NCBI GenBank assembly: GCA_000525025.1
Contig: JCKJ01000001.1
Span: forward strand, 868,001-932,000
DNA from: Methylophilaceae bacterium 11
Lineage (GTDB): Bacteria; Pseudomonadota; Gammaproteobacteria; Burkholderiales; Methylophilaceae
Length of the DNA: 64,000 bases
Direction of reading: 5' to 3'
Both the position numbers and the translations under genes were made by a program. Of this stretch, positions 8,527 through 16,142 are shown in pieces. The notes beneath the pieces were generated by a model. It did not search any database. It saw nothing but the letters and a program-made list of their open reading frames with translations, and was not told the DNA's origin. Each line of letters starts with the position of its first letter. Position 1 is the stretch's first letter.

Positions 8527-9741
8527 TTAAGCAGCCTCTTGTGTTTCATACGTTGTTTGCCAGCTAGGGAATGGGTCCTCAAATGTTGCCCATTGCGCCA
8601 TACCAAGGGCAATTTCGTCTTCCGTTAATAGGCAAGCATCAAACGCCATCGTGATGGCTTCTTGATGCATCTCGATGCCAATCACGACCAGTTCTTGTTG
8701 TCTGTCCCCATAAGGGTCTTGCCAGCGTGCTTTGATGTTCAAAAATGCAGCTTCGTCTTCAGGCCAATAGGCGTTAGGTGTTGCTGCCCACCAAAAGCCG
8801 GCTGGCTCTACACGTTTAATAGCACCGGCTTGTGACCAGCTTGCACAGACATCTGGACGGCTAGCAATCCAAAAATGCCCTTTGGAGCGAATGACGCCAG
8901 GCCATGTTTGATTGAGCCAGTGCCAAAGACGTACTGGGTGAAAGGGTTTACTGGTGCGATACACGAAACTTGAGATGCCGTACTCTTCAGATTCTGGCAA
9001 ATGCTCACCGCGCAATTCACTTAACCAGCCTGGCGCATCGGCAGCTTCTTCAAAGCTAAAACGTTTAGTATTTATGACGCGCTCAAGCGGCACTTGGCCA
9101 TGCTGACTACGTACGATATCAGCGCGTGGGTTGAGCGTTTTCAATATTGCTTGTAACCGATCAATTTCATTGTGTGACATCAAATCGGTTTTATTCAGCA
9201 CCAATACATCACAAAACTCAATTTGCTCAATCAATAAATCTACCACGGTGCGCTCATCCTCTTCACCTAATGTTTCACCACGTGTCGCCAATAGGTCTTG
9301 AGAGGCGTAGTCTTTTAGAAAGTTATAGCCATCGACTACCGTGACCATCGTGTCTAATTCTGCAACATCAGACAGGCTGGTGCCATCGTCATCTCGAAAA
9401 GTAAACGTTTCAGCAATAGGGAGTGGTTCAGAAATGCCCGTGGATTCAATCAGTAAATAATCAAAACGTTGTTCGCGCGCGAGTCTTGTGATTTCAATCA
9501 ACAGGTCTTCACGTAGTGTGCAACAAATACAGCCATTGCTCATTTCCACTAACTTTTCATCTGCACGCGATAAGTCAGCGCCGCCTTCGCGTACCAGTTG
9601 TGCGTCAATATTCACTTCTGACATGTCGTTGACAATGACGGCAACACGTTTGCCCTCTCTGTTATTGAGGATATGGTTGAGCAGCGTGGTTTTGCCTGCG
9701 CCTAAAAAACCGGAAAGTACTGTGACTGGAAGTTTTTTCAT
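8527..9741 (-). CDS. COG0523 GTPase of the ZigA/YciC type, zinc-responsive metallochaperone
   Basis: 404 residues from the ATG at 9741. An earlier in-frame ATG at 9765 lies inside the palindromic operator and is rejected. The protein has Walker [21 protein letters not shown] as metal-binding motif, [15 protein letters not shown] as switch region, and NKTDL. A long CobW C-terminal domain follows, with [21 protein letters not shown] and [16 protein letters not shown]. This C-terminal architecture is typical of the zinc-repressed subgroup (YciC in Bacillus, ZigA in Acinetobacter), which is made under zinc starvation. The placement directly behind zur and two operator-like palindromes fits that role well. 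Confidence 0.88.
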   Translation of the reverse strand: MKKLPVTVLSGFLGAGKTTLLNHILNNREGKRVAVIVNDMSEVNIDAQLVREGGADLSRADEKLVEMSNGCICCTLREDLLIEITRLAREQRFDYLLIESTGISEPLPIAETFTFRDDDGTSLSDVAELDTMVTVVDGYNFLKDYASQDLLATRGETLGEEDERTVVDLLIEQIEFCDVLVLNKTDLMSHNEIDRLQAILKTLNPRADIVRSQHGQVPLERVINTKRFSFEEAADAPGWLSELRGEHLPESEEYGISSFVYRTSKPFHPVRLWHWLNQTWPGVIRSKGHFWIASRPDVCASWSQAGAIKRVEPAGFWWAATPNAYWPEDEAAFLNIKARWQDPYGDRQQELVVIGIEMHQEAITMAFDACLLTEDEIALGMAQWATFEDPFPSWQTTYETQEAA

Positions 9742-9758
9742 ATGGTTAATCCAATTTA

Positions 9759-9771
9759 GCAACAATGTTGC
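9759..9771 (-). promoter_or_regulatory. candidate Zur operator, proximal copy
   Basis: The 13-bp palindrome GCAACA-A-TGTTGC (plus-strand reading) lies 18 bases upstream of the COG0523 start codon. It is flanked by A/T-rich arms that extend the symmetry partly. The position would let a bound repressor block the promoter or early transcription. The assignment to Zur is inference from the neighbouring zur gene. Confidence 0.6.
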
Positions 9772-9796
9772 ATTTTATGGGTTAACCCTGTTTTTT

Positions 9797-9809
9797 GCAA
9801 CAATGTTGC
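9797..9809 (-). promoter_or_regulatory. candidate Zur operator, distal copy
   Basis: An identical copy of the 13-bp palindrome, centred 38 bases further upstream of the first. It lies in the gap between the zur stop (9828) and the COG0523 start (9741). A separate 10-bp palindrome, GGGTTAACCC, sits between the two copies at 9779-9788. Confidence 0.6.
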
Positions 9810-9827
9810 TAAATTTCGAGGGTGGGA

Positions 9828-10286
9828 TTATTTAAGAGATGCGCAGTCTGCGCAAACACCTTTGATGTTGATATCAATAGACGTGACTTGGTATTGCGCT
9901 AATAGTGGAGCAGGGAAATGCGGTTCTAACTCATGTACACAAGTCACTTTCCCACAGACCTTGCAGTGCAAATGTGCGTGATGGTGATTATTTGATAACA
10001 CTGCGCTAGTTGCTTTGGGTGCAGTTGCTGATGTGAATTTCTGTTGTGATAGCTGAAATTTCCAAGCGCGGTTTTCACCTGAAATTTTATGTACGAGATC
10101 GTGCTCGGTTAGCCAATCCAATACGCGGTAAATCGTGACGCGATCAAACTCTTTTTGCGTGGATAAGCGCTCTAAAATTTCAGGATGACTGAGTGCGCTG
10201 TCTGCATCTGCAATGGTGTTCAGTACTGCCAAACGTGCCTTGGTAGGCCTTAATCCGGCGATAATAATTCGTTCTTGAGCGCTCAT
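9828..10286 (-). CDS. zur: Fur-family transcriptional regulator, probable zinc uptake regulator Zur
   Basis: 152 residues. The N-terminal winged helix is recognisable from LRPTKARLAVLNTI and the recognition segment FDRVTIYRVLDWLTEHDLVHKI. The C-terminal dimerisation domain has HHHAHLHCKVCGKV and a final GVCADC, which gives the two CxxC pairs that hold structural zinc in Fur proteins. The His-rich HHHAH stretch is a usual regulatory-metal ligand. Zur is favoured over Fur or PerR because the genes just downstream are COG0523 metallochaperones with palindromes in front. The start lies 8 bases after the selO stop, so the gene is probably read through from selO. Confidence 0.85.
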   Translation of the reverse strand: MSAQERIIIAGLRPTKARLAVLNTIADADSALSHPEILERLSTQKEFDRVTIYRVLDWLTEHDLVHKISGENRAWKFQLSQQKFTSATAPKATSAVLSNNHHHAHLHCKVCGKVTCVHELEPHFPAPLLAQYQVTSIDINIKGVCADCASLK

Positions 10287-10294
10287 GCTGATAA

Positions 10295-11881
10295 TTATGA
10301 ACTACAGGACAGCATAGAACAACCCGCTTTATGTCGCGCCCAATCCGGTCTTTTTTCTTCAAAGCGTTCCATACCGGCTTGCTCGGTATATGGGTTACGC
10401 AAGACTTGATGTAGTGTTTCTAGCAAGCTGGTGTCATCGTTTTCAGCTAAATCAATGGCTTGTTGTGCTAGGTAATTACGTAACACATAACGTGGATTGT
10501 GCATTTGCATTTGCGCTAGTCTTGCTTCCGCAGATTGCGATGCAGTTTGGATGCGTTGGCAGTAGAGTGACAGCCACTCTGTGAAATCTGCACCAAAATT
10601 GCTGTAGCCTTGTTCAGTATAGAACGCAATGTTGAGTGTTTCTAATTGTGGCGCGGCAATGTCCATTTTTGCTAAATGCGTGAAGAACAAAGTCATGTCC
10701 ACCTCTGCGCGCATCATCAGCTCAAAGCAGCGGTTGACCATTTCACCATCGCCATCTTGCCAATCACCCAAGCCGAATTTACCTGCAAATGCTTGCGTGA
10801 GTTGCGTCACATAAGTGCTATCGTATTGCTCTATGGCGAGCGCTAAACCATTGGTATCAGGCAGTATGGTCGCTAAGGTATCGGCCAACCGCTCTAAATT
10901 CCAGCGGCCAATATCAGGCTGGCGGCCAAAGCAATAACGCTTGCCTTGTGCATCCGTGGTGTTGGGTGTCCAACCTGGGTCAAAGTTATCTACCCAGCCA
11001 TAGGGGCCATAATCGATGGTGAGCCCAAGTATCGACATATTGTCTGTGTTCATAACGCCATGCACAAAGCCTACGCGCATCCAGTGTGCAATCATAGTAG
11101 CCGTGCGTTCACAAATCTCCATAAACCATGCGTTAATGAGTTCAGGCGTGAGTTGATTGTCTGCCAGTTTGTACGGTTGCGTTGTGTACCAATCGCTAAA
11201 GTCACGGTCGATGGTAAACGTAATCAGTTGCTTGAGTAAATCGAGCTCACCACGGCTGGCTAATAGTTCAAAATGGCCAAAACGGGTGAAGGAGGGAGCC
11301 ACGCGGCAAACAATGGCGCCCGTTTCCAATTGTGGGTTGCCATCATAAAACATGTCACGTACCACTTGTTCACCAGTTGTGACTAAGCTGAGTGCGCGCG
11401 TGGTGGGTACACCTAAATGATACATGGCTTCAGAGCATAAATATTCCCGCAAACTGGAACGAAGCACTGCACGTCCATCGGCACGCCTGGAGTAAGGGGT
11501 GGCGCCTGCGCCTTTTAACTGCAACTCATAGCGCTTGCCATCGTTAATTAGTTCGCCCAGTAAAATGGCGCGGCCATCGCCTAATTGACCTGCCCAGTTA
11601 CCAAACTGATGACCGCCATAGCGCGTGGCATACGCTTGCATACCTGGTAATAAATCATTACCGCTGAGTGCATTCAGCAGCGCTGGGTCTTGCATGTCAG
11701 CTACGCTAAGACCAAGCATGCTGGCAACCTCTGGCGAGTAAGCCAGCAACTCAGGGGCACGCACTTGGCTAGGCTTGACCATTGACCACAGTGCGATTGG
11801 CACTTGGCGCGTAAAGTTATCGGTCTCGGGGTCACCTGGTAGTTCACGTAACCAGCGATTGTCAAATTGCAGTGTTTTCAT
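10295..11881 (-). CDS. selO: protein adenylyltransferase SelO (YdiU/UPF0061)
   Basis: 528 residues, in line with the family. SelO is a pseudokinase-fold enzyme that transfers AMP from ATP to Ser, Thr or Tyr of target proteins and affects redox balance. Recognisable motifs are RYGGHQFGNWAGQLGDGRA near 85-105, the PYSRRADGRAVLRSS segment, and the catalytic/metal part GVMNTDNMSILGLTIDYGP and DNFDPGW. The C-terminus ends in SCSS; this cysteine replaces the selenocysteine of the animal enzyme and matches bacterial SelO proteins. It is the first gene of a minus-strand run leading into zur. A link to zinc is not obvious, and the shared transcription could simply be chance order. Confidence 0.93.
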   Translation of the reverse strand: MKTLQFDNRWLRELPGDPETDNFTRQVPIALWSMVKPSQVRAPELLAYSPEVASMLGLSVADMQDPALLNALSGNDLLPGMQAYATRYGGHQFGNWAGQLGDGRAILLGELINDGKRYELQLKGAGATPYSRRADGRAVLRSSLREYLCSEAMYHLGVPTTRALSLVTTGEQVVRDMFYDGNPQLETGAIVCRVAPSFTRFGHFELLASRGELDLLKQLITFTIDRDFSDWYTTQPYKLADNQLTPELINAWFMEICERTATMIAHWMRVGFVHGVMNTDNMSILGLTIDYGPYGWVDNFDPGWTPNTTDAQGKRYCFGRQPDIGRWNLERLADTLATILPDTNGLALAIEQYDSTYVTQLTQAFAGKFGLGDWQDGDGEMVNRCFELMMRAEVDMTLFFTHLAKMDIAAPQLETLNIAFYTEQGYSNFGADFTEWLSLYCQRIQTASQSAEARLAQMQMHNPRYVLRNYLAQQAIDLAENDDTSLLETLHQVLRNPYTEQAGMERFEEKRPDWARHKAGCSMLSCSS

Positions 11882-11984
11882 CCTGCTATTTTAGAGCGTT
11901 TAATCACATTTCAGTTGCAATTTTTGACAGGAATGCAGTCGCGACTCATGTATCATGGCGGCTATATCCAATGAAGTGTTTTGA

Positions 11985-13907
11985 ATGAACGTATTTTATG
12001 AAGAAGATGGTGGCTTTAAAGTCGCCTCCATCATGACAGAAGCTGACAGTTCGCTACAAATAGAGTCCAGCAGCGGTAAGCGCTCTAAAATCAAAGTGGC
12101 GAATGTGTTGATGCGATTTGAACAATCGATCGCTGGATTTATGGACGCCGCAAACGCAGAAGCCGATACGCTAGATACCGATTTTTTGTGGGAATGTTGC
12201 GGCGAAGCCGAGTTTAACTTTTTAGCCCTTGCGCAAGAATATTATGGTGTAAAACCTACCCCAGTGCAGTCCGCAGCTGTCGCCACTAAACTGCATGCAG
12301 CCCCCATGTACTTTTACCGCAAAGGTAAAGGCAACTATAAATCGGCACCAGCGGATACCCTCAAAGCAGCCTTAGCTGGCCAAGAAAAAAAACGTCTGCA
12401 AGCTGAGCACGTTGCACAGATGACTGAAGCCTTGAAACTAGGGCAGTTGCCAGAGAGCTTTGCAAGTAAGCTGGATATGCTGTGCTACGCGCCGGACAAA
12501 AATACCTTGGAATGGAAAGCGCTAGAGCAAGCCACGCATGATTTGCACCTAATGCCGATACAAGTGCTGGCAAATGCGGGGGCGATTCCATCGGTACATG
12601 ATTATCATTTGGGTGCATTTTTGCGGGAATATTTTCCACATGGTGGCGAGTTTGGCACATTTGACATTGCCGAAGCTCCCGGCGATTTAACAGTGTCAGA
12701 GGTTGAAGCATTTAGTATTGACGACAGTACCACCACAGAGATTGATGATGCCTTGTCGGTCACATTGCTTGCAAATGGCAATACCCAAGTGGGCGTACAT
12801 ATTGCAGCGCCTGCTTTGGGCGTGCTACCTAATACGCCACTCGATACAGAAGTGATGAAGCGCTTGTCTACGGTATACATGCCCGGACACAAGATCACGA
12901 TGTTGCCAGAAGCTGCGATCCGTCCGTTTAGTTTAGATGCTGGCGAGATTAAGCCTGTGCTATCGCTCTATATTGAAGTGGCGCCAGATTTTAGTGTGGT
13001 GAAGCGTGAAACTAAGATAGAGCGTATCAAGATTGCTGAAAATTTGCGGCATGACAGTCTTGAGCCTTATTTTAATGAAAGTACATTGGATGCAGATACC
13101 GGTCACCTATTTTGGTCACGGTTGCTTTACCTGTTTCAGTTTGCCGAAAGTTTAGAAAAAGCACGCGGCAAGTATGACCCCACGCGACCACCACAAGTGG
13201 ACTACAATTTTTATGTCGATGACGGCAAAGTCAGTATCGTGAATCGCCAACGCGGTTCACCCATGGATAAATTGGTGGCAGAACTGATGATTGAGGCCAA
13301 TAGCCAATGGGGCGCACTATTGGCCGAACACAAATTACCGGGCATCTATCGCGCGCAAAATGGCGGTAAAGTGTATATGACGACCAAAGCAGAAGGGCAT
13401 CAAGGCTTAGGTGTGGCGCAATATGCGTGGAGCACATCACCATTGCGACGCGCAGTGGATTTGATCAATCAACGCCAATTGATTGCGGCCGTGCAAATGA
13501 CGCCGCCGGTGTACCCTGCCAACAGTGATGTGATTGTGGGACATATGCGTAATTTTGATTTGACCTATAACGCCTACAACGAATTTCAGACACGCATGGA
13601 GCGTTTTTGGTGCTTACAATACTTGATTCAAGAAAATATCACCGAGATTCAAGCAACGGTTTGGCGCGAAAACCTTGTACGTTTAGAAGCATTGCCCTAT
13701 ATGACCAAAGTGCCAAGCTTGCCAGAATTAAAAGCGGGTACGCGTGTGCAGTTGGTAGTACAAAAAGTAGATACCTTATTGATGGAATTGCATTGCCAAT
13801 TCAAAGGAGTGCTAGAAATTCAGCCAGAAGCGGTACAGTCAGAAACAACGCCAGCAGAAGCAAGCACTGAAGCTGAAATGTTTGAAGACACTGAAAGCGC
13901 CGAATAA
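11985..13907 (+). CDS. RNase II/R-like exoribonuclease (RNB domain)
   Basis: 640 residues. The central RNB catalytic domain has SIDDSTTTEIDDALSVT near residues 244-260, where the clustered aspartates bind Mg for 3'-5' hydrolysis. Further RNB parts are MSTV-like STVYMPGHKITMLP, AELMIEANSQWG and YAWSTSPLRRAVDLINQRQL, the last being the conserved RNA-channel block. The N-terminus is not a clear cold-shock domain and differs from E. coli RNase II. A short S1-like region probably precedes the acidic C-terminal tail (EAVQSETTPAEASTEAEMFED). It is the first gene of a plus-strand set; the next gene starts 9 bases later, and the function is likely RNA turnover. Confidence 0.85.
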   Translation: MNVFYEEDGGFKVASIMTEADSSLQIESSSGKRSKIKVANVLMRFEQSIAGFMDAANAEADTLDTDFLWECCGEAEFNFLALAQEYYGVKPTPVQSAAVATKLHAAPMYFYRKGKGNYKSAPADTLKAALAGQEKKRLQAEHVAQMTEALKLGQLPESFASKLDMLCYAPDKNTLEWKALEQATHDLHLMPIQVLANAGAIPSVHDYHLGAFLREYFPHGGEFGTFDIAEAPGDLTVSEVEAFSIDDSTTTEIDDALSVTLLANGNTQVGVHIAAPALGVLPNTPLDTEVMKRLSTVYMPGHKITMLPEAAIRPFSLDAGEIKPVLSLYIEVAPDFSVVKRETKIERIKIAENLRHDSLEPYFNESTLDADTGHLFWSRLLYLFQFAESLEKARGKYDPTRPPQVDYNFYVDDGKVSIVNRQRGSPMDKLVAELMIEANSQWGALLAEHKLPGIYRAQNGGKVYMTTKAEGHQGLGVAQYAWSTSPLRRAVDLINQRQLIAAVQMTPPVYPANSDVIVGHMRNFDLTYNAYNEFQTRMERFWCLQYLIQENITEIQATVWRENLVRLEALPYMTKVPSLPELKAGTRVQLVVQKVDTLLMELHCQFKGVLEIQPEAVQSETTPAEASTEAEMFEDTESAE

Positions 13908-13916
13908 GCACGCGCT

Positions 13917-14732
13917 ATGTTTAGATTTAATCGAAAAATTCATAAAAGTGTCGCGGATACCAGTGTTGTTGAGGTCACTGAGATGGATGGCGTGCGCTCT
14001 ATGCATTTAGGCTCGGTGACCGTGCAAAGCAGCATGCGTGTGAAAGAGCCCTTTGCGCTAGAGTTGCCTTACTCGCGCGGTATGATGGGGTTTTTGTTAT
14101 TTAAGCAAGATACACAGCAGGTGCTCACCATTGGTTTGGGGGGTGGATCTGTGCCTAAGTATATTTGGCAGTATTGCTCAGATATTGCACAGACCGTGGT
14201 CGAAATTAATCCGCAAGTGATTCAGATTGCCCGTAGTCATTTTTATGTGCCAGAGGAAGATGCACGCTTCAATGTATTGCAGACCGATGGCATTGCGTAT
14301 TTACAAGAGCATCTGAATGTTTGTGATGTCTTGATGATTGATGCGTTTGATAGCGTGGGGATTCCCCCAGACTTTTGTACGCAGGCTTTTTTTGACGATT
14401 GCGCCGAGATATTGCGCTACGATGGCATATTCGTCATCAATTTATGGGGTAGCGACAAGAATTTTGATGTTTACTTGCAGCGTATAGAGCAAAGTTTTGA
14501 TGGCCATGTGCTGATGTTGCCAACCGGTAAACCAGGCAATATTGTGGTATTTGGATTTAAACAAGCCAACACACCTGTCATTAAGCTGGCACAGCTACAA
14601 GCGCGTGCGCAACAATTAGCTTTGGAACATCGTATTGATTTTGTCGATCTGGTAGAGCGCTTAATATCCAATAACCCACACAACAAATTACAGTTTAGTT
14701 TCGACCATATGCGTGGACAGCACGTCGATTAG
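13917..14732 (+). CDS. spermidine-synthase-like protein (polyamine aminopropyltransferase fold)
   Basis: 271 residues. The Rossmann methyltransferase-like fold of spermidine synthases is seen in VLTIGLGGGSVPKYIW (about 69-84), VVEINPQVIQIAR (about 97-109) and VCDVLMIDAFDSVGIPPDF (about 138-156). The catalytic segment of true spermidine synthases (YDVIIvDssDP) is present only in altered form (MIDAFDS) and the N-terminal beta domain is shortened, so the aminopropyl transfer activity is uncertain. Such stand-alone proteins are common in betaproteobacteria and usually lack assigned function. It starts 9 bases after the RNB gene and is probably translated from the same mRNA. Confidence 0.78.
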   Translation: MFRFNRKIHKSVADTSVVEVTEMDGVRSMHLGSVTVQSSMRVKEPFALELPYSRGMMGFLLFKQDTQQVLTIGLGGGSVPKYIWQYCSDIAQTVVEINPQVIQIARSHFYVPEEDARFNVLQTDGIAYLQEHLNVCDVLMIDAFDSVGIPPDFCTQAFFDDCAEILRYDGIFVINLWGSDKNFDVYLQRIEQSFDGHVLMLPTGKPGNIVVFGFKQANTPVIKLAQLQARAQQLALEHRIDFVDLVERLISNNPHNKLQFSFDHMRGQHVD

Positions 14733-14781
14733 AAGTCTAGATCATTAGCACTCAGGATTAAACCTAGGATTAGGAACACAC

Positions 14782-15939
14782 ATGAATCAATATTTTGCGA
14801 CTTGCCCCAGAGGGCTGGAAGCGTTACTCGTAAACGAACTACACACGAGCGGTGCCCGTGACATCAAACCCACTGATGGTGGCGTAAGCTTTGTTGGTGA
14901 ACTGGCGGTGTGCTATCACGCCAACTTACATTCGCGCATAGCTACACGTATCTTGATTCAAGTAGGGCGTGGGAAATATGCCACTGAAGATGATTTGTAT
15001 CAAGCCGCCTATAAGCTCAATTGGCCCAATTGGTTTGAGGTGAAGCATGACTTTATGGTGAAAGTGACGGGTGTTAAATGCCCACTCAAAAGCTTAGAGT
15101 TTGCCACATTGAAAATCAAAGATGCCATTTGCGATAAATTCCGCCAAGTCGTCAACTCACGCCCGTACATTGATACCAAAACGCCTGCAGTGCGTGTGCA
15201 CGCATATCTGACAGCCGACAGTTATCAATACTATGTGGATACCTCAGGCAATGCCTTGTATCAGCGCGGTAACCGTAAAGCCAGTATTGAAGCACCGCTG
15301 CGTGAGAACTTGGCGGCAGGCATATTGCAACTGACCGGTTGGAAACCAGGACAGGCTTTACTGGACCCGATGTGTGGCAGTGGTACCTTTTTGTTAGAAG
15401 CCGCCATGATGGCTTTGCAGATTGCTCCGGGATTACACCGTAGTTTTGGGTTTGAAAAACTCAAAAACTTTGAATCCGATACCTGGAAAAAGATCAAAAA
15501 TGCAGCCTTAAAAGCAGTTAAGCCGGCCAACTTCCAAAAACTGTATGGCAGTGATATGGATTTGCGTGCAGTGCGTGTGACCAAGCAAAACCTTACAGAA
15601 GCGGGTTTGCTAGAAGCCGTGCAAGTTGCTCATGTGAACTTTACCGACGCCGTGCCGCCTGCTGATGAAGGTGTGTTGGTGGCAAACCCTCCTTACGGCG
15701 TGCGTATTGGCGAAGATGAAGAATTGGCATTGCTCTACCCAAAAATGGGAGAAACACTTAAACGTAAATTTTCGGGTTGGAACACCTATTTTTTGACCAA
15801 TGACTTACGTTTGCCAAAATTAATGCGCTTAACCCCAAGCAAGCGTACCCCACTTTTCAACGGGCCTTTAGAGTGTCGATTGTTTGAAATTAAAATGGTC
15901 GCTGGCTCTAATCGCAAAGAAGATAAAATTCCGTTGTAA
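14782..15939 (+). CDS. THUMP-domain class I rRNA/tRNA N2-guanine methyltransferase (RlmL N-terminal half-like)
   Basis: 385 residues. The N-terminal ferredoxin-like and THUMP domains (ATCPRGLEALLVNEL at 7-21, RGKYATEDDLYQAAYKLNW) bind RNA. The Rossmann methyltransferase follows with the SAM site ALLDPMCGSGTFLLEAA (around 195-211) and the catalytic NPPYGVRIG (around 303-311), the N-methyltransferase NPPY motif. COG0116 members of this length methylate N2 of guanosine in 23S rRNA. E. coli RlmL is a fusion with a second methyltransferase (RlmK), which is absent here. A short hairpin follows the stop. Confidence 0.88.
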   Translation: MNQYFATCPRGLEALLVNELHTSGARDIKPTDGGVSFVGELAVCYHANLHSRIATRILIQVGRGKYATEDDLYQAAYKLNWPNWFEVKHDFMVKVTGVKCPLKSLEFATLKIKDAICDKFRQVVNSRPYIDTKTPAVRVHAYLTADSYQYYVDTSGNALYQRGNRKASIEAPLRENLAAGILQLTGWKPGQALLDPMCGSGTFLLEAAMMALQIAPGLHRSFGFEKLKNFESDTWKKIKNAALKAVKPANFQKLYGSDMDLRAVRVTKQNLTEAGLLEAVQVAHVNFTDAVPPADEGVLVANPPYGVRIGEDEELALLYPKMGETLKRKFSGWNTYFLTNDLRLPKLMRLTPSKRTPLFNGPLECRLFEIKMVAGSNRKEDKIPL

Positions 15940-15948
15940 TTCAAATCA

Positions 15949-15975
15949 CTTGCAAGGTAATATCTGCCTTGCAAG
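15949..15975. terminator. 9-bp hairpin after the RlmL-like gene
   Basis: CTTGCAAGG and CCTTGCAAG pair exactly around a 9-base loop, starting 10 bases after the stop codon. No T-run follows, so it is a stem-loop with uncertain terminator strength. Its presence argues against a start at 15969 for the next gene. Confidence 0.5.
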
Positions 15976-16142
15976 CTCATAATTATAAAAATAATCACAA
16001 TCACCTCTGGTATCCATATTTTTTTGATACCTCATACTTTGCATTTAGTGCACGATTCACAGTCTTGCTACATGCTCTGCGCGTAACACATGGTTTGTCA
16101 TCCAATCACAAGAACATTAGTTGGGTAAAAAGGGGAGAGTGT

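Noticed and set aside
9742-9765. ATG at 9765 as start of the COG0523 gene
   Set aside because: The segment overlaps the palindromic operator and lies outside the family N-terminus.
11930-11985. TTGACA with TATCAT as promoter of the RNB gene
   Set aside because: The spacer is 21 bases, too long for a typical sigma-70 promoter.
15969-16142. Longer N-terminus for the ethylene-receptor-like protein
   Set aside because: The ATG at 15969 lies in a hairpin, the added sequence is not domain-like, and a good ribosome site precedes the GTG at 16143.
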